Shown here piece after piece: positions 41,383-49,464 of a DNA stretch of 64,000 nt (its first letter is position 1; each line of letters opens with the position of its first letter). A model generated the notes under the pieces. The model saw only the letters and a list, made by a program, of their open reading frames with translations. It did not search any database and had not been told where the DNA came from. The translations under genes and the position numbers were made by a program. The stretch comes from Candidatus Zhuqueibacterota bacterium (GTDB lineage: Bacteria; Zhuqueibacterota; Zhuqueibacteria; Residuimicrobiales; Krinioviventaceae), in NCBI GenBank assembly GCA_016928775.1, contig JAFGKD010000098.1, positions 1-64,000 on the forward strand, in the 5' to 3' direction.

Positions 41383-42621
41383 ATGACAACCATGGCAATG
41401 AAAAGGCGCATCGATGATATCCCCTCGCGCGCTCAAGCCAAAATCTTGTATGATCGCTATCGGCCACAATACGAAATGGCGCAGGCGAGGCTAAGCCGCA
41501 CGATTCGACGACTTTTGAGCGAGTATGGCTTGAACGTGTCCACAAGAATCCGGTTTAAAACATTCGACAGCTATTTCAACAAGATTTTAAAATTTTACAA
41601 TGAAGGCCGGCGCCCTCTCGCTATACATGATCTTATTGGCATTCGTATTGTCGCCTCTTTTTTGAGTGAACTGGAAGTCATCAAAGATATTTTGCTCAAA
41701 AATTTCGACATCCTCGAAATTGAGACAAAAGGAGCAAAACATTCATTTCGTGAATTTGGCTATGATTCCATTCATCTCCTGATAAAGTTACCGGATGGCA
41801 TTATCACAAACGAGATACCGTACACCGAATTATGCGGCGAAGTTCAATTGCGTACCAAATTACAGGATGCGTGGGCCGAAGTAGAACATGAGTTGATCTA
41901 CAAATCAGATTACTCGCTGCTCAACGAACAGCTCAAACGCAAGCTGGCATCACTGAACGCCAGCTTGACACTGTCGGACATTATATTTCAGGAAATTCGC
42001 GATTACCAGCGTGAGCGACAGGAGCGCGATGACAAACGCCGTCGCACCATTCAGGAAAAAGTCGAATTCATCGAAAATATTCATGGTTACGACAAAATAG
42101 ACGAATCGCCAAAACCTAATGAAAAGACAGCCGAAGATGAGATATCGAATGGCTCATTGGATAAATTATTATTCAAAGCGCTTGATGCGCACGCCAAACA
42201 GGACTATGATACGGCATTAAATTATTATAACCGTATTTTAGCCGCCAATCCGGACGATAAAGTCTGCTCCATCATCTCGAATCATCGTGGTATGGTCTAT
42301 TTTGTCCAATCCAATTATGAAAAGGCGATTGAAGATTTCACCCGCGCTATTCAAACAAATCCACAAAACTTTCGCGCCTATAACAATCGCGGTTTGTCCT
42401 ATCGAATGCTCCGAACTTTTGACCGGGCGCTGGAAGACTTTGACCACTCGATAGAAATCGATGCGACGCAAGCGGAAACCTATTTTGGCCGCGCACAGGT
42501 ATTTTTTGAAATGGAGGATTACCCGCAAGCTCTCAAGGATTGTAACAAAGTCCTCAATATCAAACCCAATCTGAAATCGGCACTTCGCTTTCGTCAGGTC
42601 ATATATTCCAAATTATTCTGA
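41383..42621 (+). CDS. RelA/SpoT-type (p)ppGpp synthetase domain fused to TPR repeats
   Basis: This 412-residue protein starts at one of three clustered ATGs, with no clear ribosome site. Residues of about 25-225 are a RelA_SpoT nucleotidyltransferase domain: RFKTFDSYFNKILKF near 57, catalytic Asp region HDLIGIRIVAS near 80, FGYDSIHLL near 125, and EVQLRTKLQDAWAEVEHELI near 150. It has no HD hydrolase, TGS or ACT domain. After a charged linker, residues 260-412 are four TPR motifs (YDTALNYYNRILAANPDD, YEKAIEDFTRAIQTNPQN and others). All synthetase motifs look intact. The TPRs could bind a regulator or target. Confidence 0.85.
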   Translation: MTTMAMKRRIDDIPSRAQAKILYDRYRPQYEMAQARLSRTIRRLLSEYGLNVSTRIRFKTFDSYFNKILKFYNEGRRPLAIHDLIGIRIVASFLSELEVIKDILLKNFDILEIETKGAKHSFREFGYDSIHLLIKLPDGIITNEIPYTELCGEVQLRTKLQDAWAEVEHELIYKSDYSLLNEQLKRKLASLNASLTLSDIIFQEIRDYQRERQERDDKRRRTIQEKVEFIENIHGYDKIDESPKPNEKTAEDEISNGSLDKLLFKALDAHAKQDYDTALNYYNRILAANPDDKVCSIISNHRGMVYFVQSNYEKAIEDFTRAIQTNPQNFRAYNNRGLSYRMLRTFDRALEDFDHSIEIDATQAETYFGRAQVFFEMEDYPQALKDCNKVLNIKPNLKSALRFRQVIYSKLF

Positions 42622-42637
42622 AAGAACGAGCAGATCC

Positions 42638-43879
42638 ATGAACATATACGGCATTATAATACTTGGCACCCTTCTCTTTGAATTTATTCTCTCCCAAATT
42701 GCCGATTGGCTCAATCTTAAAAATATGAGCGCCACGCTGCCGGAGGAATTCAAAAGCTTTTATGATGATGAGAAATACCGCCAATCGCAAGAATATACGC
42801 GCACCTATACGCGTTTTGGCTTTATCGTGGATGTTGTTGACCTGGTCGCCATTTTACTTTTTTGGTTTCTCGGTGGTTTTAATTGGCTGGACAATATCGT
42901 CCGCGGCTTTGACCTGCCGTTGATCTGGACCGGTTTGCTCTATATGGGCATTCTTGTCGCGGCAAAATCAATTCTTTCACTGCCGTTTAGCATCTATTCA
43001 ACATTTGTTATTGAAGAGTCTTTTGGATTTAATAAAACAACTGTAAAAACATTTATCCTCGACCGACTCAAAGGTCTTGTGCTGGGCGTTTTGATTGGCG
43101 GCCCGTTGATGGCCGCAGTGCTCGCGATCTTTACCTACATCGGTTCATCGGCCTGGCTGGTGGGATGGGGTCTGGTCACGGCTATTTCACTCATGATAAG
43201 CTATGTGGCCCCCACATGGATATTGCCGCTGTTCAACAAGTTTGAGCCGCTTGAGGATGGCGAGCTCAAAGACACTATCTTGAGCTACGCCAGGTCCGTT
43301 GATTATCCCCTGGCCGGCGTTTATAAAATAGATGGCTCCAAAAGATCGACAAAATCAAATGCATTTTTCACCGGTTTTGGCAAGAACAAAAGAATCGCCC
43401 TGTTTGACACGCTGCTCGAAAAGCATTCGATCAAAGAGATGGTCGCCATTTTGGCGCATGAAATCGGGCATTATAAAAAGAAACATATTATCCGTCAGCT
43501 TTTGGCCGGCATTGTACACACCGGTATCATGTTTTATTTGCTATCCATTTTTATCAGTCATCGGGGTTTGTTCGACGCCTTTTACATGGAAAACATGTCG
43601 GTGTATGCCGGATTTATCTTTTTCGGCATGTTGTATAGCCCGATAGAATTGCTGCTGTCCATCGGCTCAAACATCCTGTCGCGACGCAATGAATACCAGG
43701 CAGATCGTTTTGCCTGCGAGACGACCGGTGATCGCGATGCGCTCATCCTGGCACTAAAAAAGCTCACGGTCAATAATTTATCAAATTTGACACCTCATCC
43801 ATTTTATGCCTTTTTAACCTACTCGCACCCCCCCATGCTACGCCGCATCAAAGCCATGCGCGAATTAAAACTGGCTTGA
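42638..43879 (+). CDS. M48-family membrane zinc protease (Ste24/CAAX prenyl protease 1-like)
   Basis: This 413-residue multi-span inner-membrane protease has the characteristic N-terminal segment KYRQSQEYTRTYTRFGFI, FVIEESFGFNKTTVKTFILD near 130 and DGSKRSTKSNAFFTGFGKNK near 232. The zinc site is ILAHEIGHYKKKHI (HExxH near 277) with the third ligand Glu in RNEYQADRFACE near 350. Length and topology match yeast Ste24p. Bacterial versions are thought to take part in membrane-protein quality control, which is family inference. It follows the RelA-TPR gene by 16 bases. Confidence 0.93.
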   Translation: MNIYGIIILGTLLFEFILSQIADWLNLKNMSATLPEEFKSFYDDEKYRQSQEYTRTYTRFGFIVDVVDLVAILLFWFLGGFNWLDNIVRGFDLPLIWTGLLYMGILVAAKSILSLPFSIYSTFVIEESFGFNKTTVKTFILDRLKGLVLGVLIGGPLMAAVLAIFTYIGSSAWLVGWGLVTAISLMISYVAPTWILPLFNKFEPLEDGELKDTILSYARSVDYPLAGVYKIDGSKRSTKSNAFFTGFGKNKRIALFDTLLEKHSIKEMVAILAHEIGHYKKKHIIRQLLAGIVHTGIMFYLLSIFISHRGLFDAFYMENMSVYAGFIFFGMLYSPIELLLSIGSNILSRRNEYQADRFACETTGDRDALILALKKLTVNNLSNLTPHPFYAFLTYSHPPMLRRIKAMRELKLA

Positions 43880-44257
43880 TTTCTCCCGAAGGGCTCATGA
43901 TTACCCACATTTTATGAATTACTTATAATGTATCTTTGCGCCTTTGTGTCTTGGCGTAAGTTTAAATCTATGATGAAACAGAAACTTTATATCTCCAGCA
44001 GAAGATTTGTTTTTTAAGCTAATATTTCCGTTTCCTGCAAAAATGAGTCAGTGACATGCCCAATCTCAACCGTCAAGCTTTTTCCTGAGTTCAGCAATTG
44101 AGAGATGGATAATGATGAGCCCAGAAGGGAGAGAATAAAGTCCCTAAATGCGCTGTTACAACCTGTGATGGTAAAGTCGGATATCCTGATCCCCGTATAG
44201 CAGTTCCAACATATTGCAACGCAAATTAGCTGGCAGCCAAAGTGGGGATGTCATCTC
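43880..44257 (+). other. Gene-free 378-bp leader before the outer-membrane-like gene
   Basis: No ORF is convincing. Near 43935 is TTTGCGCCTTTGTGTCTTGG, a GTGTC-rich word similar to other dispersed repeats here. The stretch 44100-44210 is richer in G and could be a structured leader, but I recognise no riboswitch family. Confidence 0.4.
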
Positions 44258-45673
44258 GTGCTCACCTCAAAAGTCAAAACAGTGCTCTTGACAGCGATCT
44301 ATCTGCTGAGTTTTTCACTCGCAGCCGAAACTGGATTGGAGATCGCCAATTTTGCCCAGGTGATACAAAAATGTCCTCCGCACGAACATCTCGTTTCAAT
44401 CGACGTGATCAATCAGACTGATCTATCCTCAGCCTGGATCACAAAAGTCGAGAACATTTTTATTCACTATTTTCTCACGCACGGCTATGCCGTGACCCCT
44501 GCAAATCATTTACGCTCTGATCTGAAAGCCAGGATTTCAATCACAAATTTTGTTGAAACTGATCTTGCACTACATATAACCATCGAGTTTTTTCTTTTTG
44601 CGAAAAATAATACCTCTCCCCTGCTGACGAGTTCATTAACACTGCCGCTCGCAAAAACATCGCTTTTTCACGGGAAATTCGTTGGCGATCTCACCATGAA
44701 CGCTGGCGGGGAAATGATTCCGGAAGGTCGACTCGATATACGCAATAAAGAGACAAGAACATCATCAATCCACAAAAGAGACGTGCGGGTCGGAATTCAT
44801 GTTTCCATGCCGCAAAACCTGTCGAGTGACGTTTTGATTCGAACGCGCACCAGCTTTGGTCGCGATGATTTTTATCTCTACAAAGTAACCATCCAGTCAG
44901 AATCGGATGCAGGCAGGTTTACATTTGGGCATTATCACATACAATTGGGTCGTGGTTCGCGCTATTTGAACGCATCGATCGAACGACCCTACTGGGAGTC
45001 CGGCCTTTTTTTTGACAGTCAGATGACGGGATTGTCAGCGCAGAAAAGGTTCAAACAGCATGACTTCTCGCTCTACGCCGGGTGCAATCGAAATCCCTCC
45101 GTTATGATCGCCGGCCATTATGATTTTACAATCAAAAAAACATCAGCAGAGCGTATATCCGCTCGGCTCTCCGCCGTATTCGTCGATCGGGATGACATCT
45201 ACAATGACCTCGGGCATGTTTTGGGATTTGAACTGATCCATGATCGCCACGACAAGCTCTATTTCTATCTGCTTGCCGGATTGCGACGCTATTATGGCAT
45301 TGGGGCGAATCAAGTTCGCCAGGTGCGGCCCTTGCTGGTGGAATGTGAAGTGCCTGTTGTCAATCGCTGGAGCGTACAAGGTACTTGTTTTACGCTTCAC
45401 GAACAGGTGGAATCGGGCAAAAATCAGTACCAAACCATGATGCAGGGAAAATTGAGTTATCGCCTGAGTGATCGCGTGCACCCTGCGATACAAGCGGAAC
45501 GATTTTCTGTGAATGAGTATCAGGAATGGAATTACAGCGCCCTTTTGCAGTATGTTCTTACATTGGATGATGCCAAAAATGATTTCAAAATGTCGGCGTA
45601 TTGTCGCACTATCGTGCCGGAAATCGGGCGGCGGCGTTATGCTGTTTTGCTGGAAGGGAGAATTCGATTTTGA
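44258..45673 (+). CDS. Predicted outer-membrane beta-barrel protein, unknown family
   Basis: This 471-residue protein starts at GTG 44258 with GGGG ten bases upstream. It has a signal peptide (KVKTVLLTAIYLLSFSLAAE), a soluble first part (about 25-130) and then many alternating-pattern strands from about 165 on (RVGIHVSMPQN, SARLSAVFVDR, YFYLLAGLRRYYGI). It ends in Phe (LLEGRIRF), the usual outer-membrane barrel terminus. Its stop overlaps the TTG start of the polysaccharide deacetylase, so the two probably act together on a surface glycan. I do not recognise the family. Confidence 0.65.
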   Translation: MLTSKVKTVLLTAIYLLSFSLAAETGLEIANFAQVIQKCPPHEHLVSIDVINQTDLSSAWITKVENIFIHYFLTHGYAVTPANHLRSDLKARISITNFVETDLALHITIEFFLFAKNNTSPLLTSSLTLPLAKTSLFHGKFVGDLTMNAGGEMIPEGRLDIRNKETRTSSIHKRDVRVGIHVSMPQNLSSDVLIRTRTSFGRDDFYLYKVTIQSESDAGRFTFGHYHIQLGRGSRYLNASIERPYWESGLFFDSQMTGLSAQKRFKQHDFSLYAGCNRNPSVMIAGHYDFTIKKTSAERISARLSAVFVDRDDIYNDLGHVLGFELIHDRHDKLYFYLLAGLRRYYGIGANQVRQVRPLLVECEVPVVNRWSVQGTCFTLHEQVESGKNQYQTMMQGKLSYRLSDRVHPAIQAERFSVNEYQEWNYSALLQYVLTLDDAKNDFKMSAYCRTIVPEIGRRRYAVLLEGRIRF

Positions 45674-46401
45674 AAACAGGTGCATTGTTTTATTTATTGT
45701 TCATACTCCTATTCGATTGTTCGGATATAAACCAGCATAACCCGTTCGGCCAGCCCATCATTGTGTTTACATTTGATGATGCGCATAAAAGTATAATTGA
45801 AAACGCCTTTCCGCTCTTTGAACACTTTGGTTATGTGGCCACGAATTATGTGCCGATTGACTTTATAAAAAAGCCATGGAATATGAATGTGCAAGATTTG
45901 ATTTTTCTTGAAGAACATGGGTGGGAAACCGGCGGGCACGGAAAAACGCACGCCGATCTCAATCAGATCGGTCTTGATTCAGCAAGGACTGAAATCTATT
46001 TATCCTGGAAGTTTCTGCGAGACCATCAGCTGTCGCATGCTTCATTTGCATTGCCCAACGGGCACGGGAATGAGCAGGTGCGTTGTTGCATACGGGATTA
46101 TTTTTGCTCAATACGCTCCAGTGAAGATTATAAAATGTCTTGCCCCATCGATCCACTTTGGCTGGGATATTACGATGCCCGTCCCTCTGACGGGGCGAGT
46201 GGATTACAATGCCGTATCTTGCGCGGGATACAAAATCATGAATGTCTGATCATTATTGGTTTTCATCAAGTCATTGCGGACAAGTACACTATGCCGCGCG
46301 CCATCACCCCGCAGGAATTGCATGACACGCTTGAATTCGTCAAAAAGCGGCACTTGCCGGTGATGACGATTTCACAAGCTATTGCAGCATTAGCTGATTG
46401 A
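45670..46401 (+). CDS. Polysaccharide deacetylase (CE4/NodB-like)
   Basis: This is a 243-residue protein with TTG 45670 as the start, overlapping the previous stop and giving a hydrophobic leader KTGALFYLLFILLFDC. The Cys could be a lipidation site, but the preceding Asp is atypical. The NodB core is present: VFTFDDAHKSIIENAFPLFE (both Asp), TGGHGKTHADL (metal-binding His pair), FALPNGHGNE and the late IIIGFHQV segment. It likely removes acetyl groups from N-acetylhexosamine polymer in the periplasm or cell surface. Coupling to the barrel-like protein recalls export and modification pairs such as PgaA/PgaB, though homology to those is not claimed. Confidence 0.82.
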   Translation: MKTGALFYLLFILLFDCSDINQHNPFGQPIIVFTFDDAHKSIIENAFPLFEHFGYVATNYVPIDFIKKPWNMNVQDLIFLEEHGWETGGHGKTHADLNQIGLDSARTEIYLSWKFLRDHQLSHASFALPNGHGNEQVRCCIRDYFCSIRSSEDYKMSCPIDPLWLGYYDARPSDGASGLQCRILRGIQNHECLIIIGFHQVIADKYTMPRAITPQELHDTLEFVKKRHLPVMTISQAIAALAD

Positions 46402-46469
46402 TCTGATCCTTTTGCCAATAGTTCGTTGCTGGATCCAATGAAAATAATCAAGAGCTCATATCTGATTAT

Positions 46470-46505
46470 TCAGCATTCGGTGTTCGATGTTCGATTTTGC
46501 CTGGT
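46470..46505. repeat. Short TTCGNTGTTCGA tandem words
   Basis: CATTCGGTGTTCGATGTTCG lies in the 119-bp gap between two convergent genes. It is the same style of approximately 9-base degenerate tandem word as the AAAGTC arrays, but with a different core. Confidence 0.4.
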
Positions 46506-46520
46506 AACGAAGGCGAATAA

Positions 46521-47759
46521 TTATAAACACCATAAAGCACTTACGGGCAAGGCATACAGATTTTTGCCAAATGCTAAAGATTCAAAACCTGTGTACAACA
46601 CAATACCTCGTATAAAATTATCTCCCATCTGTTTTTCCAACCATCTCATAGCATTAAAATCCTCTGAACGAACTGTAGAAGACGCTTTTACTTCAATTCC
46701 CACGCACCTTCTTTGACGATTTTCCAATATAATATCAACTTCCTGATCAGTTTGACTTTGAAAATGAAAAAATTTCGGATTTGTCAAACTCCATGATGCC
46801 TGTTTAAGCAGTTCCGAGAGAACGAAATTTTCAAGTAACGGACCGAGATGTTTGTTCTGTGGATCCAGCAGCCTGGTATCGATTCCCAAAAGATATGACA
46901 CTAGACCAGAATCGACAAAAAATACTTTTGGAGTTTTTACCAACCGTTTACCCAGATTACCACTCCATGGAGGCAATCGTTGAATCAAAAATGTGTTTTC
47001 GAATAATGTCAGATATCGTTTTAAACTTGTTTGAGGTATCTGCATAGCACGAGACAGGTCGGCAAAATTTAATAGACATGTAAGCCGCGTCGCTAATAGT
47101 TCAAGTAATCTTGGCATTTGTGTCAAACCGTTTATATTAGACAACTCTCTGATATCGCGTTGAAGAATTGTTGTGATATAATCTTTGAACCAGGCTTCTT
47201 TTCGTGCAGGAGTCGATCGGTTTTGAATTTCCGGGTATCCCCCATTAATGACTCTGGTATACAAATCTATTTGATTTTCATCAGCTAATCTAGTAGGAAA
47301 AAACTTTTGGCTGAACATTGTATCGATATAACTTTCTGTCTTTTTACCCAGCTCTCCTTGTGATAAAGGATATAGAGTAAAAAGTGCCAGACGACCAGCC
47401 AGTGATTCAGAAATGCGCGGGAGCGTTAATACATTCGCAGATCCAGTGATGAGAAAGCGGCCAGGTCTACGATTTTCATCAACCATTTTTTTTATTGCGG
47501 GAAAAAGTTCCGGTACAAGTTGAACTTCATCCAGCACAATTGGATCTTTGTAGCCTTGCAGGAATCCATTCGGATCGGTCATTGCAGCGCTACGTGTCGT
47601 TAGATCGTCCAGGCTCAAATAGTGTGCAAAATGGTTTTCTTTGACGATTTGTTTAACCAAGGTTGTTTTGCCAACCTGCCTTGCGCCACAGATATAAACA
47701 ACCGGACTGTCATTTATCGCTTCAAGAATTTGAGATTTAATAAAACGTGGGAATATCAT
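46521..47759 (-). CDS. AAA ATPase with DUF4143 domain
   Basis: This 412-residue protein has an N-terminal AAA_14 ATPase with P-loop VYICGARQVGKTTLVKQIV near 22-40, Walker B DPIVLDEVQLVPELFPAIKK near 73 and sensor FLITGSANVLTLPRI near 102. The C-terminal DUF4143 domain covers about 200-370 (LLELLATRLTCLLNFADLSR and VDSGLVSYLLGI), with a nuclease-like segment at the end (FHFQSQTDQEVDIILENRQR, a D...E-x-D pattern). The family is widespread and mobile. Roles in defence or toxin-antitoxin-like systems have been suggested but not settled. Confidence 0.9.
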   Translation of the reverse strand: MIFPRFIKSQILEAINDSPVVYICGARQVGKTTLVKQIVKENHFAHYLSLDDLTTRSAAMTDPNGFLQGYKDPIVLDEVQLVPELFPAIKKMVDENRRPGRFLITGSANVLTLPRISESLAGRLALFTLYPLSQGELGKKTESYIDTMFSQKFFPTRLADENQIDLYTRVINGGYPEIQNRSTPARKEAWFKDYITTILQRDIRELSNINGLTQMPRLLELLATRLTCLLNFADLSRAMQIPQTSLKRYLTLFENTFLIQRLPPWSGNLGKRLVKTPKVFFVDSGLVSYLLGIDTRLLDPQNKHLGPLLENFVLSELLKQASWSLTNPKFFHFQSQTDQEVDIILENRQRRCVGIEVKASSTVRSEDFNAMRWLEKQMGDNFIRGIVLYTGFESLAFGKNLYALPVSALWCL

Positions 47760-47886
47760 ATCAAACCTCTATTTGGCTGAAATTCGGCCACATTATGGTT
47801 AATTTGTCAAAAAATATTCATAAATATTGTTAGAGTCAAGGCATTTCTTTTTATTGTTGCCATAAAGGATTTGGGGGCCGCCCGCT

Positions 47887-49425
47887 CTACACGAGACCAT
47901 GGGTCGGCTTGTTTAACCCAAACTTCCTCATCTTGTAACGCAGCGCCTCTTCAGAAATCCCCAAAAGTCGCGCGGATTGACGTTGCTTCCATGCGTTTTC
48001 TTGCAGCGTGCGCCGGACAATGTTTTCTTCCACTTCTTCCAAACATTGCGCGAGCGTTTTGTTAACAGACGGATAATCGTCGTGCTTTTCGGATAATTTT
48101 TTTAACTCTTTGCGGAATTCATCCGGCAGGATATCCGGCGTGAGTACTTTGTTCTCAACCGCGGCAAGCGCCACCAGGCGCTCGACAAAATTCTCCAGTT
48201 CGCGCACATTGCCGGGCCAGTGGCGTTTGCACATAAAACTGAGGAGTGACTGATGAAATGTTTTGGCCTGTTTTCCCTGTTGCTGAACAAAGGCGCTTAA
48301 AAAATGCTCTGCCAGCACCGGGATATCCTTGCGCCGTTCATCGAGCGTCGGCACGTAAATGGGATAAACGTGCAATCGATAAAACAGGTCTTCTCGGAAA
48401 CGATGCTTTTCAACCAAGTGGCGCAGCGATGTGCTGGATGCGGCAATGAAACGCACGTCCAGTTGATGCGTTTTGTTGCTGCCGACTGGCCGTATTTCGC
48501 CTTCCTGAAGAGCACGCAATAGTTTAGCCTGCGTTTCATATGGCAAATTATTGATTTCATCCATAAAAAATGTGCCGCCGTTTGCTTCTTCCATTAATCC
48601 TTTGCGGTCTGTCGTTGCGCCGGTAAAAGCACCTTTGACATGTCCGAACAATTCACTTTCGATGAGATGCTCGGGAATGGCGCCGCAATCAATCGCGACA
48701 AATGCATGTGACTGGCGACAACTATGTTGATGAATAGCCCGAGCGATGAGTTCCTTGCCGGTGCCGCTTTCACCTTCGAGCGAGACGCGCACATCACATC
48801 GGGCCGCCGCTTCAATAGCGTTCAGCAATTTAACAAATGCCGGACTGTTGCCGAGCAGCCCCATGTCTTCATACTTTTGCACAAGCACCGATTCCGGGAC
48901 GGGCGCCTCAAAATAGTCCTGTATTTTTTGTACATTGCGCAGATAAGGAGCGGCTATGATGATCATTTTTTCTGTAAAATTCACATCCTCTTGATCAAAC
49001 GAGCCATCTTTCTTCAGCAGGATAAATGAGCCCAGACAACTGTTCTCGGCACGTATTGGCATACCCAACACAGAAACAAAAGGAAAATTCTGCCAATTCA
49101 ATTCTGCAAATCGAGAATCTGATTTAATGTTATCAGATATTAGTGGTTGATCATATTTCATCATCCAGCCGCTGAGTTGGGTTTGGATAATATGATAGCG
49201 CGGGTAGCTTTTCTCCCGGCCCTCTTTGAAAATGGTTTTAACGGTTTGTTGCGTTCGCGGATTAAGCATCAAAATGAGAGCGAGGTCGGCGTGTAGCACA
49301 TGCGATAGTTTTTGCGACACAATGCGCAACATTTCTTCATAGTCATTTTGCTGATGCAGAACTATTGCGACATCTACCAGTTGTTGCAGTTTTTCGGGGC
49401 TGAAATTTTTCTGTTGCGATATCAT
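47887..49425 (-). CDS. Sigma-54-dependent transcriptional activator (GAF-AAA-Fis)
   Basis: This is a 512-residue regulator. The N-terminal GAF domain (about 15-175) is the likely small-ligand sensor. The central AAA+ domain has Walker A EGESGTGKELIARAIH near 218, the RpoN-contacting loop ELFGHVKGAFTGATTDR near 258 (GAFTGA motif intact) and Walker B GGTFFMDEINNLP near 285. The C-terminal Fis-type helix-turn-helix is RRTLQENAWKQRQSARLLGI. An intact GAFTGA implies the organism uses RpoN. It is encoded 39 bp downstream of a Ser/Thr kinase on the same strand, which may modulate it. Confidence 0.94.
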   Translation of the reverse strand: MISQQKNFSPEKLQQLVDVAIVLHQQNDYEEMLRIVSQKLSHVLHADLALILMLNPRTQQTVKTIFKEGREKSYPRYHIIQTQLSGWMMKYDQPLISDNIKSDSRFAELNWQNFPFVSVLGMPIRAENSCLGSFILLKKDGSFDQEDVNFTEKMIIIAAPYLRNVQKIQDYFEAPVPESVLVQKYEDMGLLGNSPAFVKLLNAIEAAARCDVRVSLEGESGTGKELIARAIHQHSCRQSHAFVAIDCGAIPEHLIESELFGHVKGAFTGATTDRKGLMEEANGGTFFMDEINNLPYETQAKLLRALQEGEIRPVGSNKTHQLDVRFIAASSTSLRHLVEKHRFREDLFYRLHVYPIYVPTLDERRKDIPVLAEHFLSAFVQQQGKQAKTFHQSLLSFMCKRHWPGNVRELENFVERLVALAAVENKVLTPDILPDEFRKELKKLSEKHDDYPSVNKTLAQCLEEVEENIVRRTLQENAWKQRQSARLLGISEEALRYKMRKFGLNKPTHGLV

Positions 49426-49464
49426 AGATTCTTTCCTGAAACACGCTCGTCCTGGCAGATTCTT

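Noticed and set aside
44100..44210. Possible riboswitch-like leader before the barrel-like gene
   Set aside because: G-rich and A-rich segments are present, but no known riboswitch consensus or paired stems could be traced with confidence.
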